This document shows positions 18,411-25,886 of a stretch of DNA of 61,171 bases, piece by piece. Numbering within the stretch: position 1 is the first letter of the stretch; each line of letters opens with the position of its first letter. Below the pieces are notes generated by a model. It saw only the letters and a list, made by a program, of their open reading frames with translations. It was not told the origin of the DNA and ran no database searches. The stretch lies in NCBI GenBank assembly GCA_020725625.1, contig DYET01000170.1:1-61171 (forward strand), in the 5' to 3' direction. The stretch comes from Desulfovirgula sp. Lineage in GTDB: Bacteria > Bacillota > Desulfotomaculia > Desulfotomaculales > Desulfocucumaceae. The position numbers were made by a program, and so were the translations under genes.

Positions 18411-19295
18411 TTAAAGTCCCTCCCCTCTTCTGGGAATGCGTTCCTCGCAGGGCACGCCGGTCTGGCAAAGCCCGCAACCGGTCTTTTCAAATCCGAGCTT
18501 TTTGCGCCTGGCCTCGGCCTCTTCCCCGGCGTAGGTCATCTGGTAGCACCGGTCCTTGTCGTGGCCGTCTTCAGAGATGGCGTTCACCGGGCACCTTTTA
18601 ATGCAGGACCTGCAGCCCCGGTCGGCGATGCAGTATTCCATGTGACCGCTGTAAGGACGGCCGGACTCCGGGAGGGCGGCCGCCACCACCACGCTGCCAA
18701 GGCGGTGGGCGATTCCCCTGGGGGTGATCAGGGCGTCGTTAAGGCTGAAGGTCCCCAGGCCGCACGCGAAGGCGGTGTGCCTCTCTGACCAGGTGGAGGT
18801 GAAGTTCCTCCGGGCCGGGTCCCTGATTACCCTGAACTCGGGCATCAGGATGGGCGCCGCCGCCGGAAGGCCCCTGGCCTCAAGCCAGCCCACCACCCGC
18901 CGCCTGAGGTCGAGGTTGAACTCCTCCCCGTAGTTCCTGGCGCAGGACCACTCTACGGCCGGGCCGTCCTTCTCGGCCCGGTTTTTCTCCCTAATCAGCG
19001 GGTTAATCGGCAGTACCCAGGAGATTACGCTTACCTCCCCGGGCTTTAATTCCCCTGAAAGGCCCCGGGCCCTCAGAGAATTTCCCAGGGCCTGGCAGGG
19101 GGTCATGGACTCCGGTCCCACCTGTTCACTCACGGCTTCAAATATTGGGTCATCACCCCGGGCGAAGCCCACCAGGGGGTTCTCAAAATACCTTCCTTTA
19201 ATCAGTTCACAGTAGTTGCGGGGACTTGATTGGACGTACCCATTGATCATCCCGGCTATTTGATCCGCCAGCAAATTCGGTTTCAGGTCCGACAT
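18411..19295 (-). CDS. QueG-like 4Fe-4S protein (COG1600-type), function unknown
   Basis: A 294-residue protein related to epoxyqueuosine reductase-type ferredoxins. The C-terminal cluster region has CRSCIKRCPVNAI (C-x2-C-x3-CP) with a later Cys (DKDRCYQ) and CGLCQTGVPCEER for a second centre. The middle part (HTAFACGLGTFSLNDALITPRG) is the conserved block before the clusters. It is shorter than true QueG and lacks its HEAT-like tail, so queuosine function is doubtful; a redox role beside the acyl-CoA dehydrogenases is possible. GGAGGTG before ATG 19295 supports the start. Confidence 0.7.
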   Translation of the reverse strand: MSDLKPNLLADQIAGMINGYVQSSPRNYCELIKGRYFENPLVGFARGDDPIFEAVSEQVGPESMTPCQALGNSLRARGLSGELKPGEVSVISWVLPINPLIREKNRAEKDGPAVEWSCARNYGEEFNLDLRRRVVGWLEARGLPAAAPILMPEFRVIRDPARRNFTSTWSERHTAFACGLGTFSLNDALITPRGIAHRLGSVVVAAALPESGRPYSGHMEYCIADRGCRSCIKRCPVNAISEDGHDKDRCYQMTYAGEEAEARRKKLGFEKTGCGLCQTGVPCEERIPRRGEGL

Positions 19296-19445
19296 TGCGA
19301 CACCTCCAGGTTTTTATCGAATCACCTAACCACTACTATACCCAAAACGGGACGTGCCCGACAAATAAAAACCCTCCCGCCCCAAAGCCGGGATCCCGGG
19401 TCCCGGGAGGCGGGAGGACTGGCCTCCGGCGGCCCTTGCGCCGCT

Positions 19446-20585
19446 TCAGATAAGCCTTCTGGCGATAGTTATCTTTTCGGCCTCTTTGGCGCCCTCGTAT
19501 ATTTCCAGTATCTTGGCGTCCCTGTAAAACCTTTGGACGTCGTACTCGTCTATGTACCCGTAGCCCCCGTGCAGCTGCAGGGCTTTGTCCGCCACCCAGA
19601 CCGCCGTTTCCCCGGCGTAGTACTTTGCCATGGCGTTGAGGGTGGGGTCCACCTGGCCGCGGTCTACCTTCCACGCCGCCTTGTAAGTGATGTTACGGGC
19701 CAGCTCAATCCTGGTGGCCATTTCGGCCAGCTGGAACTGGACCGCCTGGTTCATGGCCAGAGGCTTGCCGAAGACGTGCCTTTCCTTGACGTACTGTACG
19801 GTCTTGTCCAGGGCCCCCTGGGCCAGGCCTACGCCTTGGGCGGCCACCATGGTCCTGGTGCAGTCGAAAAAGTGCATGAGCTGGTAAAATCCTTTTCCTT
19901 CACTGCCGATCAGGTTTTCCCGGGGTACCCGGACGTCCTCGAAGATTATTTCCGCCGTGTCGCTGGCCCTGATGCCCATTTTGCCCTTGATCTTGTTCCT
20001 GGTGATGCCGTTGCGGTCCGCCTCCACCAGGATCATGCTGTGCCGTCTGTGTATTTTTTCCTCATCCGGGTTGGTTACGCAAAAAACCACCATGAAGTCG
20101 CAGATTGTCCCGTTGGTGATAAACATCTTGCTGCCGTTTATGACGTACTCGTTTCCGTCTTTGACGGCGCGGGTTTTGATGCCGGCCACGTCGGTTCCCG
20201 CATTGGGCTCAGTAAAGGCCCCCGCGCAGATGGCCCGGCCGTCCACCAGGGGCGGCAAATATTTTTTCTTCTGGTCCTCGGTTCCGAAAAACAGGATGTT
20301 TTCCGCCCCGAAGGTGGCGGCCACCACCACCAGCCCGAGTCCCAGGTCCACCCTGGAAAGCTGCTCGGTGATTAAGGCCAGCTCGAAAAACCCCGCCCCC
20401 GGGCCGCCGTATTCCTCGGGGACGATTACCCCCACCAGGCCGGCCTCGCAGGCCTTCTGCCAGATTTCCCTGGGGTACTTTTCCTCCCGGTCGCAATCCT
20501 TGGCGATGGGACCGAACTCGTTCTGGGCGAACTTGTAAGCCGTGGACTGGAGTATCTTGCGCTCTTCGCTGAGTTCGAAATCCAT
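19446..20585 (-). CDS. Acyl-CoA dehydrogenase under a sigma-54 promoter
   Basis: A 379-residue acyl-CoA dehydrogenase starting MDFELSEERKILQSTAYKFA. It has the FAD/substrate loops GAFTEPNAGTDVAGI and SKMFITNGTICDFMVVF, then KERHVFGKPLAMNQAVQFQLA, LHGGYGYIDEYDVQR and the catalytic Glu in EIYEGAKEAEKITIAR. ATG 20585 follows AGGAGGG. It lies directly downstream of the sigma-54 activator gene on the same strand and has its own -24/-12 promoter at 20643-20659. It is therefore probably the dehydrogenase step of the catabolic cluster that starts divergently at 22.4 kb. The chain length or branching of its substrate cannot be read from the sequence. Confidence 0.93.
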   Translation of the reverse strand: MDFELSEERKILQSTAYKFAQNEFGPIAKDCDREEKYPREIWQKACEAGLVGVIVPEEYGGPGAGFFELALITEQLSRVDLGLGLVVVAATFGAENILFFGTEDQKKKYLPPLVDGRAICAGAFTEPNAGTDVAGIKTRAVKDGNEYVINGSKMFITNGTICDFMVVFCVTNPDEEKIHRRHSMILVEADRNGITRNKIKGKMGIRASDTAEIIFEDVRVPRENLIGSEGKGFYQLMHFFDCTRTMVAAQGVGLAQGALDKTVQYVKERHVFGKPLAMNQAVQFQLAEMATRIELARNITYKAAWKVDRGQVDPTLNAMAKYYAGETAVWVADKALQLHGGYGYIDEYDVQRFYRDAKILEIYEGAKEAEKITIARRLI

Positions 20586-20642
20586 GACTGATCCCTCCTG
20601 ACACATTTTTTAGGTTAGCTCCGGCGCACGCCTATGGCAGCC

Positions 20643-20659
20643 TGCAAGGCCCGTGCCGG
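20643..20659 (-). promoter_or_regulatory. Sigma-54 (-24/-12) promoter of the acyl-CoA dehydrogenase gene
   Basis: Read on the minus strand the site is CGGCACGGGCCTTGCA, against the consensus TGGCACG-N4-TTGCA: GG and GC are exactly 10 bases apart and only the first base differs. It ends about 58 bases before the dehydrogenase start codon. A sigma-54 activator gene lies immediately upstream. Confidence 0.8.
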
Positions 20660-20698
20660 TGTAACGGCGGATGCTTTGAAACTTTCCAGCGTGGTTGT

Positions 20699-20736
20699 TG
20701 TGTACCGCTATACACATGAGGCTGTATACCATATAC
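20699..20736. promoter_or_regulatory. Paired dyads upstream of the sigma-54 promoter (candidate activator sites)
   Basis: Two palindromes lie side by side: TGTGTA-N6-TACACA (20699-20716) and GTATA-CCA-TATAC (20724-20736). They sit 40-80 bases upstream of the -24 element, where sigma-54 activators often bind. TGTATAC recurs at 22193-22199, about 100 bases upstream of the second sigma-54 promoter. Binding by the neighbouring regulator is inference. Confidence 0.4.
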
Positions 20737-20763
20737 CTGGGTAAACAATAATCATTAAGCTAC

Positions 20764-22158
20764 TTATTTAATCTGGTACTGTTTCAGCTTTTTATAAAAG
20801 GTGCGCCTGCTTATCCCTAGGAGGCGAATGGCCTGCGACCGGTTGTTGTTGCACTTCTTCAGGGCGTCGATCAGGGAGTCCCTCTCGGCGCTGGCCACGC
20901 GCCGCCTTAACTCCAGATGGGACTCTTTTTTATCCTGCCTATGGTCTGAGGCTTTGAGCAATTGATTGTGAAAGTAATCCGGCAGGTCGTTAAGGGTCAC
21001 TTCGCTTCCCTCGCAGACAATGGCGGCGTGCTTGATTACGTTTTGGAGCTCGCGGATGTTTCCGTACCAGGGGTACTTGTAAAACGCGCTGATTACTTCG
21101 AAAGAAAATTTAAGGGTGGGCCGGTTGTACCTTTTAAGGAATTCCTCGGCCAGCAGGATGACGTCGTTGGGGCGCTCACGCAGGGAGGGTATTTTGATAT
21201 TGATTACATTAAGCCTGAAGTAGAGGTCCTTGCGAAATTTTCCCTGTTCGATCAAGTCCACCATGCTGTTGTTGGTGGCCGCAATAATCCGGACGTCCAC
21301 CGGGACAGGCCCGGTGGAGCCGATCCGGTCCACTTGTCCTTCCTGCAAAACCCTGAGCAGTTTGGCTTGCATGTTCAGAGTCAGCTCGCTGACCTCGTCC
21401 AGGAAAAGGGTGCCTCCGTTTGCCATTTCAAACTTGCCCTTTTTGCCGGATTTTTTGGCTCCCGTAAAGGAGCCTTCCTCGTAGCCGAACAGCTCGCTCT
21501 CGAACAGCGGCTCGGGTATGGCGGCACAGTTGATGGCCACCATGGGCTTGCTGCTGCGGTTGCTGGCCGCATGGATGGACTTGGCCACCAGTTCCTTGCC
21601 CACCCCGCTTTCTCCTTCAAGCAGGATGGTTGCCTCGGTGGGCGCCACTCTGGCCGCCAGCTGGAGCGCCTTGACGAAGGATGGCTCGCTGCCGATGATT
21701 GACTTAAAGGAAAGGGGCAGTTCGTTTTTGTTGTACTGTTTTTCGAGGTTCAAGGCGTAGTTCCGGTAATATTCCATCTTTTGATAGAGATTGATGATGT
21801 CGGAAATGTCCCTGAAAATGGAGACTACCCCCACAATCCTCCCGTCTATGAAAATGCCGCTGGAATCCAGAAGAACATGCTTCCCCAGTGTTTTTACAAA
21901 TTCGTATTCTGCATGGATTGATTTCTGGTTTTTCAAAACTTCAAGGGCCCTGGCCTCCGGCTCTATGTCGTAGAGCTTTTTGCCCAGCACCTTCTTGGTG
22001 GGTATGCCCAGGATGCGCGTGTAGGCGGGATTGGCGTAGATGACCACGCTGTCCCTGTCGATAACCGCGACGCCTTCAGGGATGGAATTGAGGATGTGGA
22101 GAAAGGTTTCCAGCAGGTTGGTTCCCTCAAACTGAGAGAAGGGGGTGCTGTTCTCCAT
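20764..22158 (-). CDS. Sigma-54-dependent activator (PAS - AAA+ - Fis HTH)
   Basis: A 464-residue enhancer-binding protein. An N-terminal PAS domain (VAVIDRDSVVIYANPAYTRI ...) occupies about residues 20-120. The AAA+ domain has Walker A GESGVGKELVAKSIH, the sigma-54 contact loop GSFTGA (usual form GAFTGA), Walker B GTLFLDEVSEL and the R-finger region. A Fis-type helix-turn-helix closes the protein (RSQAIRLLGISRRTFYKKLKQY). The PAS domain suggests a small-molecule or acyl-CoA signal. ATG 22158 has correct spacing from GGAGGG; ATG 22164 is adjacent to it. It lies between two sigma-54 promoters and probably controls both. Confidence 0.93.
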   Translation of the reverse strand: MENSTPFSQFEGTNLLETFLHILNSIPEGVAVIDRDSVVIYANPAYTRILGIPTKKVLGKKLYDIEPEARALEVLKNQKSIHAEYEFVKTLGKHVLLDSSGIFIDGRIVGVVSIFRDISDIINLYQKMEYYRNYALNLEKQYNKNELPLSFKSIIGSEPSFVKALQLAARVAPTEATILLEGESGVGKELVAKSIHAASNRSSKPMVAINCAAIPEPLFESELFGYEEGSFTGAKKSGKKGKFEMANGGTLFLDEVSELTLNMQAKLLRVLQEGQVDRIGSTGPVPVDVRIIAATNNSMVDLIEQGKFRKDLYFRLNVINIKIPSLRERPNDVILLAEEFLKRYNRPTLKFSFEVISAFYKYPWYGNIRELQNVIKHAAIVCEGSEVTLNDLPDYFHNQLLKASDHRQDKKESHLELRRRVASAERDSLIDALKKCNNNRSQAIRLLGISRRTFYKKLKQYQIK

Positions 22159-22192
22159 ATACATCCCTCCGGCTCCGTCAAAGTCGAGTCAT

Positions 22193-22199
22193 TGTATAC
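22193..22199. promoter_or_regulatory. TGTATAC element, candidate upstream activator site
   Basis: The same TGTATAC core found before the acyl-CoA dehydrogenase promoter occurs here between the regulator start and the divergent operon, about 100 bases upstream of its -24 element. The call rests only on position and recurrence. Confidence 0.3.
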
Positions 22200-22291
22200 T
22201 AAAGTAAATAAGTAAACAATGCTTTTAGTTTATTATAGGATACGTACTTGGTATTAACAATATAAAAATAATTTTTTTCAGGTCATTTTTA

Positions 22292-22308
22292 CAGGCATGC
22301 TATTTGCA
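22292..22308 (+). promoter_or_regulatory. Sigma-54 (-24/-12) promoter of the B12 mutase operon
   Basis: AGGCATGCTATTTGCA has GG at 22294-22295 and GC at 22306-22307 with exactly 10 bases between, and a full TTGCA -12 block. The -24 block differs from TGGCACG at two positions. About 120 bases of AT-rich leader follow before the first mutase gene, including a direct repeat of AATATCATATT. With the activator gene divergent and a second site at 20643, the call is well supported. Confidence 0.72.
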
Positions 22309-22444
22309 AAATACAATATCATATTTAACTTAAAAACGAATATCATATTGGCAAGACATGTTAAAAAACTGCAGATTATGGGGGCAGGATCCAATAATAA
22401 AAAGGAGTTTCGTGAAGAGGGAAGATCAGGAGGTGCAACTTTAA

Positions 22445-24058
22445 GTGAGAATTCAAGGCAAAGAAATTACCACAAGTTCAGGAATTCCGGTGAAAAACAC
22501 TTATGCCCAGGAGGATATCAGTGGCCTTGATTTGACCAGAGACATAGGTTTGCCCGGCGAGCCGCCCTACCTGCGGGGGATATATCCCAACATGTACCGC
22601 GGCAGAATGTGGACCATCCGCCAGTTTTCGGGCTACGCCACGCCGGAGGAAACCAACGAGCGCTTTAAATACGAGTACGAAATGGGAGGAACCGGCTTTA
22701 GCATCGCCTTTGACGCGGTCACCGAAAACGGCCTGGATCCCGACGACGAGGGTGCTGAGGCCGATGTGGGGAGAGGCGGGGTGAACGTCTGCACCCTTAA
22801 GGACATGGAAACCATGTTCAAAGACCTTCCCATCGACAAAATCAGCACCGCCGTGATAGCCTCGCCATTCAGCGCTTGTCCCCTGTCGGCTATGTATTTC
22901 GCCCTGGCGGAAAATCGAGGCATAAGGCTCCGGGAATTGGACGGCACCACTCAGAACGACATCCTGTTGTTTACAGCCTGCTGCCATATTCCGGCAACAA
23001 TACCGCCACGCCACCTGATCGACCTGTGCGTGGACCTGGTCGAGTGGAGCGCCCAGAACGCCCCCAAGTGGCACCCGGTGAGCTTCGCCTCCTACAATTA
23101 CAGGGAAAACGGGCTGAACGCCTACCAGGAAGTAGCCCTGCTTTTTGCCAACGCCATCGAATACATAGAAAAGGAACTGAAAAGGAACAGGCTGCATATA
23201 GAGCAATTTGCGCCGGTGCTTTCGTTCCACATGGCAGCGCACAACGACATCCTGGAGGAAGTGGCAAAGTTCAGGGCCGCCCGGAGGATGTGGTACAGAA
23301 TTATGAAAGAAAGGTACGGGGTGAGTGATCCCAGGGCACAGGTGTTCCGCTTCCACGTCCAGACCTCTGGGTCCACCCACACCTACCAGCAGCCGCTGAA
23401 CAACATAGTCCGCATCGCCTACCAGGTTCTGGCGGCGGCCTTGGGGGGCGCCCAGTCAATTCACGCCAATTCATTTGACGAGGCCATCTGCCTGCCCACC
23501 GAGCTTAGCGTGCTGATTTCCATGCGGACCCAGCAGATATGCCAGTACGAAAGCGGAGTCACGGTAACGGCCGACCCCCTGGGTGGTTCCTACTACGTGG
23601 AGTGGCTGACCGGTGAGATTGAGCGCCGGGCATGGGAGTACATGGCCAGGGTGGAGGCTGCCGGCGGGCTGGTGAAAGCCCTGGAGTCCGGCTGGATCCA
23701 CAGGGAGTTCTTCAGGGCCATGGCCGATTATCAGAAAGAAATCCAGGAAGGGACCAGGAAGGTGGTGGGGGTGAACTGCTACGAGATGGAGGAAGAGCCC
23801 TACCAGTTCCCGGTTTTCCGCCCAAACCGGGGGTCTGCCGCCATCCAGAAAGCAAAGCTGGCCAGGATCAGGCTGGAGCGGGACAACGAGGAGGTAGAAA
23901 AGTGCATCCGCGAGGTCCGCGGGGCCACGGAAAGGGGCGAAAACGTCATGCCCTCCGTAATCAAGGCCGTTAAAGCTTACGCCTCCCTGGGGGAAATTTG
24001 CGATGTCTGGCGGGACATGTACGGGCTGTGGGAGGTGCCGATTTTAAAAATTGAATGA
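22445..24058 (+). CDS. Coenzyme-B12 acyl-CoA mutase, large subunit, unusual substrate pocket (mutase 1)
   Basis: A 537-residue large subunit of the methylmalonyl/isobutyryl-CoA mutase family, which rearranges carbon skeletons by radical chemistry. The TIM-barrel landmarks are clear: YPNMYRGRMWTIRQF, GTTQNDILL, FRAARRMWYRIM, QPLNNIVRIAYQ, LGGAQSIHANSFDEA and DPLGGSYYVEWLT. Aligned by eye to MCM numbering, Tyr89 is Phe (F61, as in isobutyryl-CoA mutase), Arg207 is Cys (C180; Gln in IcmA), and the near-invariant His244 is Asn (N218). That set fits neither MCM, ICM nor HCM, so the substrate is unknown. The B12 domain is the separate next gene. GTG 22445 follows AGGAGGTG. Confidence 0.92.
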   Translation: MRIQGKEITTSSGIPVKNTYAQEDISGLDLTRDIGLPGEPPYLRGIYPNMYRGRMWTIRQFSGYATPEETNERFKYEYEMGGTGFSIAFDAVTENGLDPDDEGAEADVGRGGVNVCTLKDMETMFKDLPIDKISTAVIASPFSACPLSAMYFALAENRGIRLRELDGTTQNDILLFTACCHIPATIPPRHLIDLCVDLVEWSAQNAPKWHPVSFASYNYRENGLNAYQEVALLFANAIEYIEKELKRNRLHIEQFAPVLSFHMAAHNDILEEVAKFRAARRMWYRIMKERYGVSDPRAQVFRFHVQTSGSTHTYQQPLNNIVRIAYQVLAAALGGAQSIHANSFDEAICLPTELSVLISMRTQQICQYESGVTVTADPLGGSYYVEWLTGEIERRAWEYMARVEAAGGLVKALESGWIHREFFRAMADYQKEIQEGTRKVVGVNCYEMEEEPYQFPVFRPNRGSAAIQKAKLARIRLERDNEEVEKCIREVRGATERGENVMPSVIKAVKAYASLGEICDVWRDMYGLWEVPILKIE

Positions 24059-24074
24059 ACATGGGAGTGAAAGC

Positions 24075-24485
24075 ATGGTCAAGAAAATACTGATGGCAAA
24101 ACCAGGCCTTGACGGCCACTGGCGCGGGGCCATGGTGGTGAGCGCGGCCCTGCGGGACGCGGGTCTGGAGGTCATCTACCTGGGCAACCAGAATCCGGAG
24201 GCCATTGTACACAGCGCATTCCAGGAAGACGTGGAGGCCATAGGCCTGAGCATTCTTTCCGCGGGCCACATTGATCTGATTGAGCAGGTGGTTGACTGCA
24301 TGAGGAAAAAGGGGATGGAGGATGTGATCCTGGTGGTGGGAGGAACTATTCCCGGGGAAGATATTCCCCGCCTCAAGGAGATGGGTGTGGACGCGGTGTT
24401 CCCGCCCGGCAGCAAGATAGAGAGAATCCTGGAGTATTTTAAACAGGCCCGGAAACGATCTGACGAGCCGACAGCTGGAGGATGA
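24075..24485 (+). CDS. B12-binding small subunit of mutase 1
   Basis: A 136-residue cobalamin-binding domain of the size of IcmB/HcmB. It has the base-off/His-on signature KPGLDGHWRG (D-x-H-x-x-G, lower-ligand His15), the loop SILSAGH and the nucleotide-tail GG (VVGGTIPGED). ATG 24075 follows GGGAGTG with 6-base spacing and leaves 16 bases after the large-subunit stop. Its stop overlaps the start of the MeaB gene (ATGA), so subunit and chaperone are translationally coupled. Confidence 0.93.
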   Translation: MVKKILMAKPGLDGHWRGAMVVSAALRDAGLEVIYLGNQNPEAIVHSAFQEDVEAIGLSILSAGHIDLIEQVVDCMRKKGMEDVILVVGGTIPGEDIPRLKEMGVDAVFPPGSKIERILEYFKQARKRSDEPTAGG

Positions 24486-25462
24486 GGGTATTGGCGAGAC
24501 AGGCAAAAGCAACCGAACTGGCCGGAAAGTTGCTCGAAGGAAGCGAACTGGCTCTGGCCAGGCTAATCAGCCTGATTGAAAATGATTCCGCTTCCATGTC
24601 CGATGTGCTCCCCATAATCCAGCATAGTTTGGGAAGGGCCCACTGCATCGGCTTCACCGGGCCTCCGGGGGCGGGAAAGAGCAGCCTGGTAAACCATGTC
24701 ACCAGACTGCTGAGGGAAAAGGGGAAAAGGGTGGGCATCATTGCCGTTGATCCCAGCAGCCCGTTCAGCGGCGGGGCCCTTCTCGGCGACCGGATCAGGA
24801 TGCAGGCGCACAGCCTGGACCCCGGCGTGTTCATCCGTAGCATGGCTACCAGGGACAGCTACGGCGGTCTTTCCAGGGCAACCGGCCACGTGATCAAGCT
24901 GATGGACGCCTTTGGCATGGATTATGTGCTGGTGGAGACGGTGGGTGTAGGTCAGGTCGAGCTTGACGTCATGAACACCACCGATACCGTGGTGGTCATT
25001 CTCGTTCCCGAGGGGGGAGACAGCGTTCAGTTGATGAAGGCGGGACTGATGGAAATCGGCGACATTTTTGTGGTCAACAAGTCTGACCGCCCCGGCGCCG
25101 AGGAAATAGCCCTGCAGCTGCAGGTGATCCTGCAAATGAACGCCAGGTACGCTCAAAATACTCCTCCCATTCTGCTTACCCAGAGCATTGACGGCCTCGG
25201 TGTCGATAAGCTGGTGGACGCCCTGAGGGATCACAGGAAGGGATTGAACGGGGCGGTGCTGGAGGCGCGGCGGAAAGAAAGGAGGAAAAAGGAGTTCGAA
25301 GAAACCCTGGCTGCCGTTTTGATCAGGGAGTGGAGAAGGCTGCTTGAAGCGGACCCCGGGATCAGGGAGAAGCTGGCTTTAGTGTTGGAAGGCAGCACGG
25401 ATCCCTACTCGGTTATCGAAGAAATGTTTCCCGGGGGAATTATACGCCAAAACCAAGAGTAG
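24482..25462 (+). CDS. meaB: MeaB/ArgK-type GTPase chaperone of B12 mutases
   Basis: A 326-residue G3E-family GTPase that loads and protects coenzyme B12 in acyl-CoA mutases. It has Walker A FTGPPGAGKSSLVN, the MeaB-specific DPSSPFSGGALLGDRIRM, SMATRDSYGGLS, the switch ETVGVGQVELDV and the guanine specificity motif VVNKSD. The gene sits between the two mutase sets and is coupled to the first; one chaperone may serve both. No B12 adenosyltransferase gene is in the window. Confidence 0.95.
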   Translation: MRVLARQAKATELAGKLLEGSELALARLISLIENDSASMSDVLPIIQHSLGRAHCIGFTGPPGAGKSSLVNHVTRLLREKGKRVGIIAVDPSSPFSGGALLGDRIRMQAHSLDPGVFIRSMATRDSYGGLSRATGHVIKLMDAFGMDYVLVETVGVGQVELDVMNTTDTVVVILVPEGGDSVQLMKAGLMEIGDIFVVNKSDRPGAEEIALQLQVILQMNARYAQNTPPILLTQSIDGLGVDKLVDALRDHRKGLNGAVLEARRKERRKKEFEETLAAVLIREWRRLLEADPGIREKLALVLEGSTDPYSVIEEMFPGGIIRQNQE

Positions 25463-25475
25463 GAGGGTAAAAGTC

Positions 25476-25871
25476 ATGCCAGATCTTACCGGCCAGATGA
25501 AGGAAATGATTAAAAAGGGGCAGTGCCTGGTTGCCACCGCTGGGACCGACGGCAGGCCCAACATCGGACCCAAGGGGTCAGTGATGGTGGTTGATGGCTC
25601 TACCCTGGCCTTCGGGGAACTGGTGGGCCGGCAGACCTACCTCAATTTAAAGGAGAATCCCAAGGTGGCTATAGCGGTTGTGGACTACCAGCGGATGGCC
25701 GGCTACCGCTTTGTCGGCACCGCTTACCTGGAAACCGGTGGCCCGCTGTATGACAAGTTTGCCGAACTGTTTGAAAAGATGAAGCTGCCCCGGCCGGTGG
25801 CTGCCGTCAGGGTTGCCCTGGAAGAAATTTACGACCTTTCGGTAAAGAACCCCGGCAAGAAAATAAGTTAA
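25476..25871 (+). CDS. PPOX-family FMN-binding protein
   Basis: A 131-residue split-barrel protein of the pyridoxamine-phosphate-oxidase-like family. Typical features are CLVATAGTDGRPNIGPKGSVMV near the start (shown here only as ATAGTDGRPNIGPKG), TLAFGELVGRQTYLNL and KVAIAVVDYQ. Members bind FMN, F420 or haem, and small anaerobe versions are usually called flavin-nucleotide-binding proteins. AGGAGGG precedes ATG 25476. It is inside the B12-mutase operon, so a redox or protective role for that pathway is likely, but the reaction is unknown. Confidence 0.8.
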   Translation: MPDLTGQMKEMIKKGQCLVATAGTDGRPNIGPKGSVMVVDGSTLAFGELVGRQTYLNLKENPKVAIAVVDYQRMAGYRFVGTAYLETGGPLYDKFAELFEKMKLPRPVAAVRVALEEIYDLSVKNPGKKIS

Positions 25872-25886
25872 AGAGGGATGGTTCAG

